A stretch of 9,252 nt of DNA, from positions 1 through 9,252 of the forward strand of contig JARBCG010000058.1 of the NCBI GenBank assembly GCA_028803175.1, in the 5' to 3' direction. This document shows positions 1 through 6,645 of this stretch, piece by piece. The notes below the pieces were generated by a model. It did no database searches. It saw only the letters and a program-made list of their open reading frames with translations, and was not told the DNA's origin. Source of the DNA: Wolbachia sp. GTDB taxonomy: Bacteria > Pseudomonadota > Alphaproteobacteria > Rickettsiales > Anaplasmataceae. Position 1 is the first letter of the stretch, and every line of letters begins with the position of its first letter. Both the position numbers and the translations under genes were made by a program.

Positions 1-182
1 ATATCTGTACTCAATCTGTACTTAGTACAGAACACTAAATGGTACTTTAAATTAAACGTACTGTGAGAGCTATGTTTGTAATCCATATTAAACCATACTA
101 AAGTAGTCCAACACTAAAGTATATTATACTAAAGTGTCCGCCTTGAGTGGATGGTATTAACCCACCAACTCCACTACATAAA
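1..182 (+). repeat. Palindrome-rich interspersed repeat, copy A (182 bp)
   Basis: This stretch recurs in inverted orientation at 9067-9248, where position x pairs with 9249-x and no net indel. Bases 60-182 recur directly at 7569-7691. By hand count, about 8 of the first 144 bases differ between A and C; bases 145-182 are more diverged but stay in register. Internal structure includes a direct repeat of ATCTGTACT (3-11 and 15-23), a perfect hairpin TCTGTAC-tta-GTACAGA (15-31), GTAC boxes at 42-45 and 58-61 around a TTTAAATTAAA core, and an interrupted hairpin at 111-137 (ACACT/AGTGT and AGTAT/ATACT stems with matched AA bulges). No transposase is present. It resembles the general class of Rickettsiales palindromic elements, but I cannot assign it to a named family. 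Confidence 0.9.
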
Positions 183-739
183 AAATGGAATGAAAAATAC
201 GTTAATATCGTTTATTGAGACAGTTTTTGATTATTTAGAAAATAAGTTTAAAATTTAACATTCTCATCATAGATCACCAATTAATTTTTTAGTATGCATT
301 ATGTCTACCCTTGTTTCATATTGTTTAAAGTGTAAAAAGCCAAGAATCTCCTCTATCTACTTTATTGGTTAATCCATAGTTGGCGTTTTTAGTATTGGCA
401 CTAAGGTGGAATTGGAGCTATGGGTGCAGCTTCAGGTGGAGTAATTGGATATCTCTTACTAATATAGCAAATGAACCTGCTGTGCAAGCTTCATAGCACT
501 CTTGCTGGCTTTGTTGCATGACACCTTATGTGATGAGTAAATTACAAAATTTATGTATCCATTTCAATTTGAAATTACATAACAAGGTATTGTGAAATGG
601 TGTGAGTTAGTTAATTTAGCTCTACATGAATTTCTGGTTAGTATGGGTAAATGACAATCAATGGTGATTTTCTTAAATTATTGTTGATTATTTTAATCTG
701 TTGCATACCAATATAAATATGTTATACTTTTAACATAAT
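183..739. other. Non-coding stretch with possible gene debris
   Basis: No intact gene is visible in these 557 bases. Three scraps stand out. At 301-372 there is a 23-codon frame starting MSTLVSYCLKCKK, with a CxxC pair. At 405-467 there is a start-less open stretch reading GGIGAMGAASGGVIGYLLLI, a glycine-zipper-like membrane pattern. A one-base frame correction near 402-405 would join it to GVFSIGTK upstream, so it may be a frameshifted relic. At 507-518 GGCTTTGTTGCA resembles the terminal sequence of some IS5-family elements, but no partner end or transposase is seen. The rest is AT-rich sequence with stops in all frames. Confidence 0.4.
701..728 (+). promoter_or_regulatory. Candidate sigma-70-type promoter for the J-domain gene
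   Basis: A good -10 box, TATACT (723-728, 5 of 6 consensus), has a weak -35 TTGCAT (701-706, 3 of 6) 16 bp upstream. Transcription would begin near 735. That leaves only about 5 nt before the first ATG (740) or about 23 nt before the second in-frame ATG (758), so it bears on the choice of start. Confidence 0.4.
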
Positions 740-2059
740 ATGTTGTTGGGCATAGTAATGAATCGGCATTTGAAGTTAACTAGTAAAGAGTTTAGTGATG
801 ATGGTTCTACATTTAGCATCTTAGAAATAAAGGCAGAGCAAGTTATAGGTAAAGACTATCAAGGTCTTAGTAAATTTTTAAAAAAGCAATACGGTAAATT
901 AGTACTTGTAAATCACCCTGACAAAGGTGGAGATAAAAATAGATTTGATCAAATTTATAAAGCTTACCAAGAGCTTAAAAAATACATTGAACCTTTAGAA
1001 TCAGGGAATCCTTGTGTTAAAGTTGATGTTTATACAGAAGGCGATGGGCATTTAACCGAAAGGGAGTTTCATTATAGGAATAAGTTATTTGAAAAACTAA
1101 ATATTACTCAAGAAGAAGTAGTGAAAAAAACTTTTGAGGAAGTAATTTCTGTCTTAGAAAATAAGAACTGTTCGTTTAAGCAAGACTTTGAAAAGTCTAA
1201 TAAACTTAGAGGCCAAATAAGAAAAACTTTTCTAGATCCAAGTTTAAGTAATTGGGAAAAATTAATAAAAAGCGCGGAATTAACTAGTGAATTAAATGAT
1301 CAGCTAGAAAAGCCTAGTATGCGACTGTTTAATTACGTTACCCCACTGAAAGAAAAGAAAAATCTAGTAGGGGAAGATAAAAGAGCGTTAGCACTAAAGT
1401 TCATAGAACGTAAGAATACTTTATTATTTGTTCAAGCTGTTAGTATTATACTTTTGGCTCTATTAACTACCATCACTATAGGCTGCTACCTATCTTGGTG
1501 GATAATAGCATTTAATATCGTTACTGGCAAAGCCTCTAATGTGTTAGTTAATTATTATATGGAAAAGTATAAAAATTCTGAGATCTCTACTGATGAGTTT
1601 ATAAGTAAGATGAATTATATTCAATTAGTTAGCAAGCTTCTTCTTAATTATCCTTTAGCTGCTTTTTCTGTTTATTTACTTGAGACAAGTTTTGTTTCTA
1701 GTGGATTGACTATTGGCGTAGTGATACTGACTCCTCTATTGTTGCTAGCTATATTAACTGAAGTTCTAGCTCCTGTCTTTTCAAAGGGTTGTAAAATATA
1801 TACTGAAAAGCATACAAGAGATTTACTTGAAGAAGATCCAAGAGATAGAGCACAAAAAGAAACTGATCTATTAAAGTGGTATGATCCACGTTGGCCGTTA
1901 GTACTACTCATTATGCCTCTTGTTAGAAAGTATTTTTCAGGAATGGCTAGTGAATTTGTTGAGAGGAATTTAGATGAAGTAAACACTAATATGTCTAATG
2001 TGAATACTGAGCAGCCACCTGAGCTTGAAGCGATTGAATTTACACAGGGAAGCGTTTAG
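740..2059 (+). CDS. J-domain (DnaJ-like) multi-pass membrane protein
   Basis: This 439-residue protein has an N-terminal J domain (about residues 27-84) with an intact HPD motif at 59-61 (VNHPDKGGDKNRF) followed by a helix of the AYQELKKY type. J domains stimulate ATP hydrolysis by DnaK/Hsp70. There is no Gly/Phe region, zinc-finger domain or DnaJ C-terminal domain, so it is a class C-like J protein, not DnaJ itself. A charged middle region (about 90-225) follows. Hydrophobic segments lie near 228-262 (probably two helices), 296-316 and 322-344, with a short one near 385-394. Between the membrane pairs is a polar module, KYKNSEISTDEFISKM. The tail from about 400 is acidic and polar. No signal peptide is seen, so the J domain is probably cytosolic. 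The start is uncertain: ATG 740 has no Shine-Dalgarno sequence, and ATG 758 (MNRHLK) would also keep the whole J domain. A broken paralogue lies at 7217-9092. Client and role are unknown. Confidence 0.85.
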   Translation: MLLGIVMNRHLKLTSKEFSDDGSTFSILEIKAEQVIGKDYQGLSKFLKKQYGKLVLVNHPDKGGDKNRFDQIYKAYQELKKYIEPLESGNPCVKVDVYTEGDGHLTEREFHYRNKLFEKLNITQEEVVKKTFEEVISVLENKNCSFKQDFEKSNKLRGQIRKTFLDPSLSNWEKLIKSAELTSELNDQLEKPSMRLFNYVTPLKEKKNLVGEDKRALALKFIERKNTLLFVQAVSIILLALLTTITIGCYLSWWIIAFNIVTGKASNVLVNYYMEKYKNSEISTDEFISKMNYIQLVSKLLLNYPLAAFSVYLLETSFVSSGLTIGVVILTPLLLLAILTEVLAPVFSKGCKIYTEKHTRDLLEEDPRDRAQKETDLLKWYDPRWPLVLLIMPLVRKYFSGMASEFVERNLDEVNTNMSNVNTEQPPELEAIEFTQGSV

Positions 2060-2066
2060 GTATAAT
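2039..2066 (+). promoter_or_regulatory. Candidate promoter for nth inside the end of the J-domain gene
   Basis: TTTACA (2039-2044, 5 of 6 consensus) and a perfect TATAAT (2061-2066) are separated by 16 bp. The -35 lies in the last codons of the upstream gene and the -10 starts just after its stop codon. Transcription would start near 2073, about 14 nt before the nth ATG. This is the best sigma-70-like site I see in the window. Confidence 0.55.
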
Positions 2067-2086
2067 ATAAGCTTTTAGCTCTATTT

Positions 2087-2728
2087 ATGGGTTCAAAAAA
2101 AGTAGAACTGGTATTTGAAAGGTTTGAGCGTTCAGATCCTACACCAAAAATAGAGCTAAATTATACCAACCATTTTACATTGCTGGTTGCAATAGTTTTG
2201 TCAGCCCGGACGACTGATGTTAGTGTAAATAGAATTACAAAAGAACTGTTTAAAGCTGTTGATAGCCCAGAAAAGATGCTAAACTTCGGGCAAAATGAAC
2301 TAAAGAAACGTATAAGTGGTATTGGTCTATATAATTCTAAAGCAAAAAATATAATCGAGCTCTGTAGGATATTGATAGAGCGGTACAACAGCAAGGTGCC
2401 TAAAGATTTTCATGATCTGATATCTTTGCCAGGAGTTGGAAGAAAAAGTGCTAACGTATTCTTAAATTCAGGACTAGGAATTCCAACTTTAGCAGTTGAC
2501 ACTCATGTATTTAGAGTAAGCAATAGAGTCGGTTTTGTAAAAGAAAAAGATGTATTTAAAATAGAGCAATCGCTTTTGAATGTTATACCAGAAAAATACC
2601 TACTTTATGCTCACCACTGGCTAGTTTTGCATGGCAGGTATATTTGTAAAGCACAAAAGCCTTCATGTGAAACATGCATCATTAATGATTTATGTGAGTT
2701 CGAATGCAAAAGGCATAATATTAACTAA
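2087..2728 (+). CDS. nth: Endonuclease III (DNA glycosylase/AP lyase)
   Basis: This 213-residue protein removes oxidised pyrimidines from DNA and nicks the abasic site by beta-elimination, starting base-excision repair. The helix-hairpin-helix motif LPGVGRKSANVF (114-125) carries the catalytic lysine K120. VDTHVFRVSNR (137-147) carries the catalytic aspartate D138. The C-terminal [4Fe-4S] loop has C187, C194, C197 and C203 in the C-x6-C-x2-C-x5-C spacing. As I recall, these residue numbers equal those of the E. coli enzyme, which supports the ATG at 2087 as the true start. The length is normal for the family. It begins 27 bp after the J-domain gene on the same strand, but a good promoter at 2039-2066 suggests its own transcript. 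No clear Shine-Dalgarno sequence precedes it. The family assignment is very secure. Confidence 0.97.
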   Translation: MGSKKVELVFERFERSDPTPKIELNYTNHFTLLVAIVLSARTTDVSVNRITKELFKAVDSPEKMLNFGQNELKKRISGIGLYNSKAKNIIELCRILIERYNSKVPKDFHDLISLPGVGRKSANVFLNSGLGIPTLAVDTHVFRVSNRVGFVKEKDVFKIEQSLLNVIPEKYLLYAHHWLVLHGRYICKAQKPSCETCIINDLCEFECKRHNIN

Positions 2729-2750
2729 TTGTAGATAAATCTCCAATTTT
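2728..2750 (+). terminator. Weak terminator-like hairpin after nth
   Basis: ATTGTAGAT (2728-2736) and ATCTCCAAT (2739-2747) form a nine-pair stem with one mismatch across a minimal loop, followed at once by a short T-run (TTT, 2748-2750). It begins on the last base of the nth stop codon. The stem is AT-rich and the T-run short, so function as a rho-independent terminator is only plausible. Confidence 0.3.
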
Positions 2751-2784
2751 AGCGTACAATATATTTCACTTATCATCCTATGGC

Positions 2785-2813
2785 TTGACAATATGGTCCA
2801 GTTTAAATATCTA
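2785..2813 (+). promoter_or_regulatory. Candidate promoter for miaB
   Basis: A perfect TTGACA (2785-2790) is followed after 17 bp by TATCTA (2808-2813, only 3 of 6 consensus). It lies in the 160-bp gap between nth and miaB and would give a leader of about 70 nt. The -35 is convincing and the -10 is poor. Confidence 0.3.
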
Positions 2814-2888
2814 GATCTAAATAGCATGACTATTTAAATGGCAATTATATGTGGTAGTTTTTAAAGAAGAATAATAAATAATTAAAAC

Positions 2889-4217
2889 ATGAAAGGCCTA
2901 TACATTAAAACTTATGGTTGTCAGATGAACGTTTATGACTCCATCTTAATGGAGAATATAATTAAACCTCTAGGTTTTAATGTTGTGAGTGGTGCAGAGC
3001 AAGCTGATTTAGTAATACTTAACACTTGCCATATTAGAGAAAAAGCAGCAGAGAAACTTTATTCTGAGTTAGGAAAGGTTCATGCGTTACAAAAAAAGAA
3101 AGAGATCACTATAGTAGTGGCTGGATGTGTAGCGCAGGCAGAAGGAGAAGAGGTGTTCAGACGAGCTCCATTTGTTGACATTGTTGTTGGTCCACAAAGT
3201 ATTGCTGCTTTACCAGAATTGATAGTGAAAGCAAGTAGAAAAAAGGGGCATACAATAGATACTGATTTTCCTGAAGTAGTAAAATTTGATAAATTGCCAG
3301 ATGAGTGTTATGGCAACAGTCAAGGGTCTTCCGCATTTCTCTCTATACAAGAGGGTTGTGATAAGTTTTGTACGTTTTGTGTAGTGCCATATACCCGTGG
3401 GGCTGAGTATTCACGGCCAGTAAATGAAATATTTTCTGAGGCATTAAGATTAGTTGCAAATGGTGCAAAAGAAATTACTTTGCTTGGTCAGAATGTTAAT
3501 GCTTATCATGGAGAATGCGGAGGTGAGGTTTTGGATTTAGGAAAATTAATTAATTATATTACTAAAATTGAAAAGTTAGAAAGGATTCGCTATACAACTT
3601 CTCATCCAAGAGATATGCATGAATCTCTCTATAAAATACATGCAGAAGAGCTAAAACTTATGCCGTTTATTCATTTACCTGTGCAGTCGGGTTCCGATAA
3701 GGTATTGCGTACAATGAACAGAAAACATACAGCAGAAGAATATTTAGAAATAATAAATAAGCTCCGCGCGCTAAATTCAGAAATAGAGTTTTCTTCTGAT
3801 TTTATAGTTGGTTTTCCTGGAGAAACTGAAAAAGACTTTGAAGAAACTATGAAACTAGCAGAAAAAGTAAAGTATGCTCAAGCTTATAGCTTTAAATACA
3901 GCCAAAGACCAGGCACTCCTGGTGCGGAAAGAAAGGATCAGGTACCAGAAGAAGTTAAAACAGAACGTTTACTTCGTTTGCAAAAACTAATTAGTGAGCA
4001 ACAACTTGAGTTTAATCAGAACACAGTAGGTAAAATTGTACCTGTATTGTTTAGTAATAAGAGAGGTAAACATCAAGATCAAATTATTGGTAAAAGCCCC
4101 TATATGCAATCTGTTTGTATAGATGACCCTGAAGATAAGTACGAAGATAAAATAGTAAATGTAAAGATATTAGAAGCTCGGCAAAATAGTTTATTAGGAG
4201 CCGTTACTGTACCTTAA
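2889..4217 (+). CDS. miaB: tRNA-2-methylthio-N6-dimethylallyladenosine synthase MiaB
   Basis: MiaB is a radical-SAM methylthiotransferase that converts i6A to ms2i6A at position 37 of tRNAs reading UNN codons, which stabilises codon-anticodon pairing. The 442 residues show the full family architecture. The N-terminal methylthiotransferase domain has the three auxiliary-cluster cysteines C11 (KTYGCQMNVYDS), C47 (LNTCHIREKA) and C80 (VAGCVAQAEG). The radical-SAM motif is CDKFCTFC (C157, C161, C164), followed by VVPYTRG. The core continues with LLGQNVNAY (198-206), LPVQSGSDKVL (263-273) and DFIVGFPGET (304-313). The tail from about 375 matches a TRAM RNA-binding domain. NTCHIREKA favours MiaB over the relatives MtaB and RimO. 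The ATG at 2889 starts directly before the conserved KTYGCQMN, so little could be missing. The Shine-Dalgarno sequence is weak. The iron-sulphur chemistry depends on cluster assembly genes elsewhere in the genome. Confidence 0.96.
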   Translation: MKGLYIKTYGCQMNVYDSILMENIIKPLGFNVVSGAEQADLVILNTCHIREKAAEKLYSELGKVHALQKKKEITIVVAGCVAQAEGEEVFRRAPFVDIVVGPQSIAALPELIVKASRKKGHTIDTDFPEVVKFDKLPDECYGNSQGSSAFLSIQEGCDKFCTFCVVPYTRGAEYSRPVNEIFSEALRLVANGAKEITLLGQNVNAYHGECGGEVLDLGKLINYITKIEKLERIRYTTSHPRDMHESLYKIHAEELKLMPFIHLPVQSGSDKVLRTMNRKHTAEEYLEIINKLRALNSEIEFSSDFIVGFPGETEKDFEETMKLAEKVKYAQAYSFKYSQRPGTPGAERKDQVPEEVKTERLLRLQKLISEQQLEFNQNTVGKIVPVLFSNKRGKHQDQIIGKSPYMQSVCIDDPEDKYEDKIVNVKILEARQNSLLGAVTVP

Positions 4218-4535
4218 TATAATCTTTTTTACTTCTCAGTTCGTTATACATTGCACTCACTTGTAAGCAAGTTCGCTGGATCTGAGTAGTTGCTCTACTT
4301 GCATGGCAACCTATATGCTAGAATCTATGCCTTATTTACATGAGATTACAATATCAAGTACTTTGGTGACAGGAAAGGAAATTAACATTCGTACAGTTGT
4401 GGATTTATTCGCAGTATGAGTTGGAGAATACTACCTACAGTAGAGTAAAATACAGAAAGTAAAAATCGTTAAAAGTTGACATTAATTGCTAATAGTAGGA
4501 ATATTAATAGAAGGATAATTATTTAAGAAAGTAGT
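4218..4535. other. 318-bp intergenic region with small inverted repeats
   Basis: No confident gene lies here. Several short inverted repeats cluster just after miaB: CTCAG/CTGAG (4235-4239 with 4282-4286), enclosing ACTTG-taag-CAAGT (4259-4272), then GTTGC/GCAAC (4289-4293 with 4306-4310). They could form a small multi-hairpin RNA. A 38-codon frame beginning MATYMLESMPYLHEITISS runs from 4303 to 4419 without a recognisable Shine-Dalgarno sequence; it may be chance or a relic. T-rich sequence at 4223-4230 follows the miaB stop, but no stable stem precedes it, so I do not call a terminator. The mnmG promoter candidate sits near the right end. Confidence 0.3.
4476..4505 (+). promoter_or_regulatory. 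Candidate promoter for mnmG
   Basis: A perfect TTGACA (4476-4481) is followed after 18 bp by AATATT (4500-4505, 4 of 6 consensus). Transcription would begin near 4512, about 24 nt before the mnmG ATG. A purine run, AAGAAAG (4525-4531), is the only ribosome-binding candidate. Confidence 0.4.
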
Positions 4536-6425
4536 ATGCATCAATATGACGTAATTGTAGTTGGCGGTGGACATGCAGGATGTGAAGCAGCAGCCGCATC
4601 GGCACGTCTTGGTACTAAGACATTACTTATAACTCATAAAATTTCAACTATTGGAGAAATGTCATGCAATCCAGCAATTGGAGGAATTGCAAAAGGCGTT
4701 GTAGTAAGGGAGGTTGATGCACTTGATGGAGTGATAGGCAGAGTAATTGATCAAGCAAGTATACATTCGGTTATTTTAAACAAAAGTAAGGGTAATGCAG
4801 TGTGGGGGCCACGTGCTCAAGCAGACCGGAAATTATACAAGCAAGCAATGCAAGAAATCATCTTAAATTACAGTAACTTGATAGTAAAAGAGGGATCAGT
4901 TGATGATTTTCTTATAGAGCATGGTCAGAATGGGGAGTCTTGTATAAAGGCAGTTGTTACAGGTTCTGGCGAGCATATATTTGCAGGTAAAGTCATTTTA
5001 ACTACAGGGACTTTTTTACATGGTGTAATTCATATAGGAGAAAAGACAACTCCAGCGGGTAGAATGGGTGATAAACCTGCTATGGAACTTGCAGATACAC
5101 TAAAAAGGTATGATTTTAGACTTGGTAGATTACGTACTGGAACTCCACCAAGGCTTGATCGCAATACCATAAATTGGTCTATTCTCGAAGAGCAAAAAGG
5201 CGATAATCCGCCTGTTCCATTTTCTTATTTAACGGAAAAAATCAATCAGCCTCAGATTTCATGTTTTATAACTCACACTAATGAAAATACACATGGAATA
5301 ATTAGAGAAAATCTTCATAGGTCAGCCTCTTCATATTTAGATGATATAACAGCGCCTAGGTACTGTCCTTCTATTGAAGTGAAAGTGAATAAATTTTCAG
5401 AAAAAAATAGCCATCAAATATTTTTAGAGCCAGAAGGGCTTGATGATGACACTATATATCCGAACGGGATTTCAAATTCATTGCCAGTTGAAGTGCAGTG
5501 TGAAATGATAAGAAGTATAAAAGGACTTAAAAATGCTTTAATACTCAAGCCAGGTTATGCGGTTGAATATAATTACGTTGATCCTAGGGAATTATATCAC
5601 ACTCTTGAAACTAAAAAAATTAAAGGCCTTTACTTTGCAGGTCAGATTAACGGTACTACCGGATATGAGGAAGCAGCAGGTCAAGGGATTATTGCGGGAA
5701 TTAATGCAGCACTGTCTGCATCTGGTAATGAAGATGGCTTTGTTCTGCATCGCACAGATTCATATATCGGTGTTATGATAGATGACTTAGTTACTAAAGG
5801 AGTTGCAGAACCGTATAGGTTATTTACATCGCGTGCAGAATATAGACTAATTATCAGGTCAGACAATGCTGATAGGAGACTAACTCAAAAAGGCTACGAT
5901 ATTTCTCTTGTATCACATGAAAGATATTCTGCTTTACAAGGCAAACTTGAATCTATAAAACAACTTGAAGAGAAGTTAAGGAGTTTGAGTATTACTCCTG
6001 AACAACTTGCATCTTACGGAATTAAAATATCTTATGACGGAGTAAGAAAAACAGCATTAGATTTGCTTGGCTATTCAAACATAGGTTGGAGAAAGCTAAA
6101 AGAAGTATGGCCAGAGTTGAATACAATTCAAAATAAATTATGTGGAATAGTTGAAATTGATGCGAAGTACAAACCTTACTTAGTAAGACAAGAAGCAGAT
6201 ATGAAGTTTTTACAAGAGGAAATCAATACTCGTATTCCACTCAATTTCGATTATTCACAAATTAAATGTCTATCAAGTGAAGTAATAGAAAAACTGCAAA
6301 CAATCAAACCAACTACTATAGGAGTTGCAAAACAAACACAGGGTGTTACCCCAGCAGCAATAGTTAGTATTTTAGTGTATCTTAAGAATAACAAGATTCA
6401 AGGAGAATGTTTCAGTCTGTCTTAA
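4536..6425 (+). CDS. mnmG: tRNA uridine-5-carboxymethylaminomethyl(34) synthesis enzyme MnmG (GidA)
   Basis: MnmG is an FAD protein that, with the GTPase MnmE, uses methylene-tetrahydrofolate and NADH to build the cmnm5 group on wobble uridine 34 of several tRNAs, improving decoding of purine-ending codons and frame keeping. The 629 residues match the family's usual length of about 620-630. The N-terminal Rossmann motif VIVVGGGHAGCEAA carries GxGxxG at 10-15. MSCNPAIGGIAKG (42-54) is the conserved FAD/active-site loop with C44. PRYCPSIEVK (274-283) is the first GidA signature, with the active-site cysteine C277. AGQINGTTGYEEAAGQG (368-384) is the second signature. The C-terminal helical MnmE/tRNA-binding domain is complete, ending in TIGVAKQTQGVTPAAI and a short tail. 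MnmE is not in the window. The start needs no shift, because the Rossmann motif begins five residues in. The gap of 318 bp and the promoter candidate suggest transcription independent of miaB. Confidence 0.98.
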   Translation: MHQYDVIVVGGGHAGCEAAAASARLGTKTLLITHKISTIGEMSCNPAIGGIAKGVVVREVDALDGVIGRVIDQASIHSVILNKSKGNAVWGPRAQADRKLYKQAMQEIILNYSNLIVKEGSVDDFLIEHGQNGESCIKAVVTGSGEHIFAGKVILTTGTFLHGVIHIGEKTTPAGRMGDKPAMELADTLKRYDFRLGRLRTGTPPRLDRNTINWSILEEQKGDNPPVPFSYLTEKINQPQISCFITHTNENTHGIIRENLHRSASSYLDDITAPRYCPSIEVKVNKFSEKNSHQIFLEPEGLDDDTIYPNGISNSLPVEVQCEMIRSIKGLKNALILKPGYAVEYNYVDPRELYHTLETKKIKGLYFAGQINGTTGYEEAAGQGIIAGINAALSASGNEDGFVLHRTDSYIGVMIDDLVTKGVAEPYRLFTSRAEYRLIIRSDNADRRLTQKGYDISLVSHERYSALQGKLESIKQLEEKLRSLSITPEQLASYGIKISYDGVRKTALDLLGYSNIGWRKLKEVWPELNTIQNKLCGIVEIDAKYKPYLVRQEADMKFLQEEINTRIPLNFDYSQIKCLSSEVIEKLQTIKPTTIGVAKQTQGVTPAAIVSILVYLKNNKIQGECFSLS

Positions 6426-6429
6426 TGCA

Positions 6430-6460
6430 TTGTCAACACACTAGTTGAACTTTATATAAA
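6430..6460 (+). promoter_or_regulatory. Candidate promoter for the carbonic anhydrase-like gene
   Basis: TTGTCA (6430-6435, 5 of 6) is followed after 17 bp by TATATA (6453-6458, 4 of 6), which overlaps TATAAA (6455-6460, 5 of 6, 19-bp spacer). It starts five bases after the mnmG stop. It would give a long leader of about 180 nt to the ATG at 6646, containing the nonapeptide frame at 6513. Confidence 0.3.
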
Positions 6461-6485
6461 TAGAGTTCTTTCGAAACCTATTTAT
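6456..6485 (+). other. Inverted repeat downstream of mnmG
   Basis: ATAAATAG (6456-6463) is the exact reverse complement of CTATTTAT (6478-6485). With one bulged A the stem extends by GTT/AAC around a seven-base loop. No T-run follows directly, so it is a poor terminator by itself. It overlaps the possible -10 box at 6453-6460 and could be a protein-binding site, an mRNA end or chance in AT-rich DNA. Confidence 0.3.
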
Positions 6486-6512
6486 GGTGAGGAATTTTTA
6501 GGAGAAATAAAG

Positions 6513-6542
6513 ATGAGCACTATAGGATACTTAGGTATTTGA
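6513..6542 (+). other. Nonapeptide frame with a strong ribosome-binding site
   Basis: AGGAG at 6500-6504 sits 8 nt before ATG 6513, the best Shine-Dalgarno spacing I noticed in the window, yet the frame encodes only MSTIGYLGI before TGA at 6540-6542. Reading past the stop gives another 20 codons (VAQANFNARI and on) to a further stop. It may be the surviving 5' end of a lost gene or a short leader upstream of the carbonic anhydrase-like gene. I do not recognise the peptide. Confidence 0.25.
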
Positions 6543-6645
6543 GTAGCACAAGCAAATTTTAATGCGAGAATTACCATTAGAAAGCAGGTTATGCAAGAAG
6601 TCTAATGACAGTAAGTTTCATAGAGTAACGGAAGTCGAGTTTAGT

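Noticed and set aside
507..518. GGCTTTGTTGCA as the end of an IS5-type insertion sequence
   Set aside because: Only one possible end is present. No transposase frame or matching inverted end is visible, so it is mentioned as debris but not called as a mobile element.
1672..1986. Minus-strand open frame opposite the J-domain gene
   Set aside because: It lies wholly antisense to a well-supported coding region, has no recognisable domain and no ribosome-binding site.
2161..2394. Minus-strand open frame opposite nth
   Set aside because: Antisense to the secure nth gene, with no family features.
5557..5866. Extra frames on both strands within mnmG
   Set aside because: They fall inside the conserved second GidA signature region of mnmG and are out-of-frame shadows.
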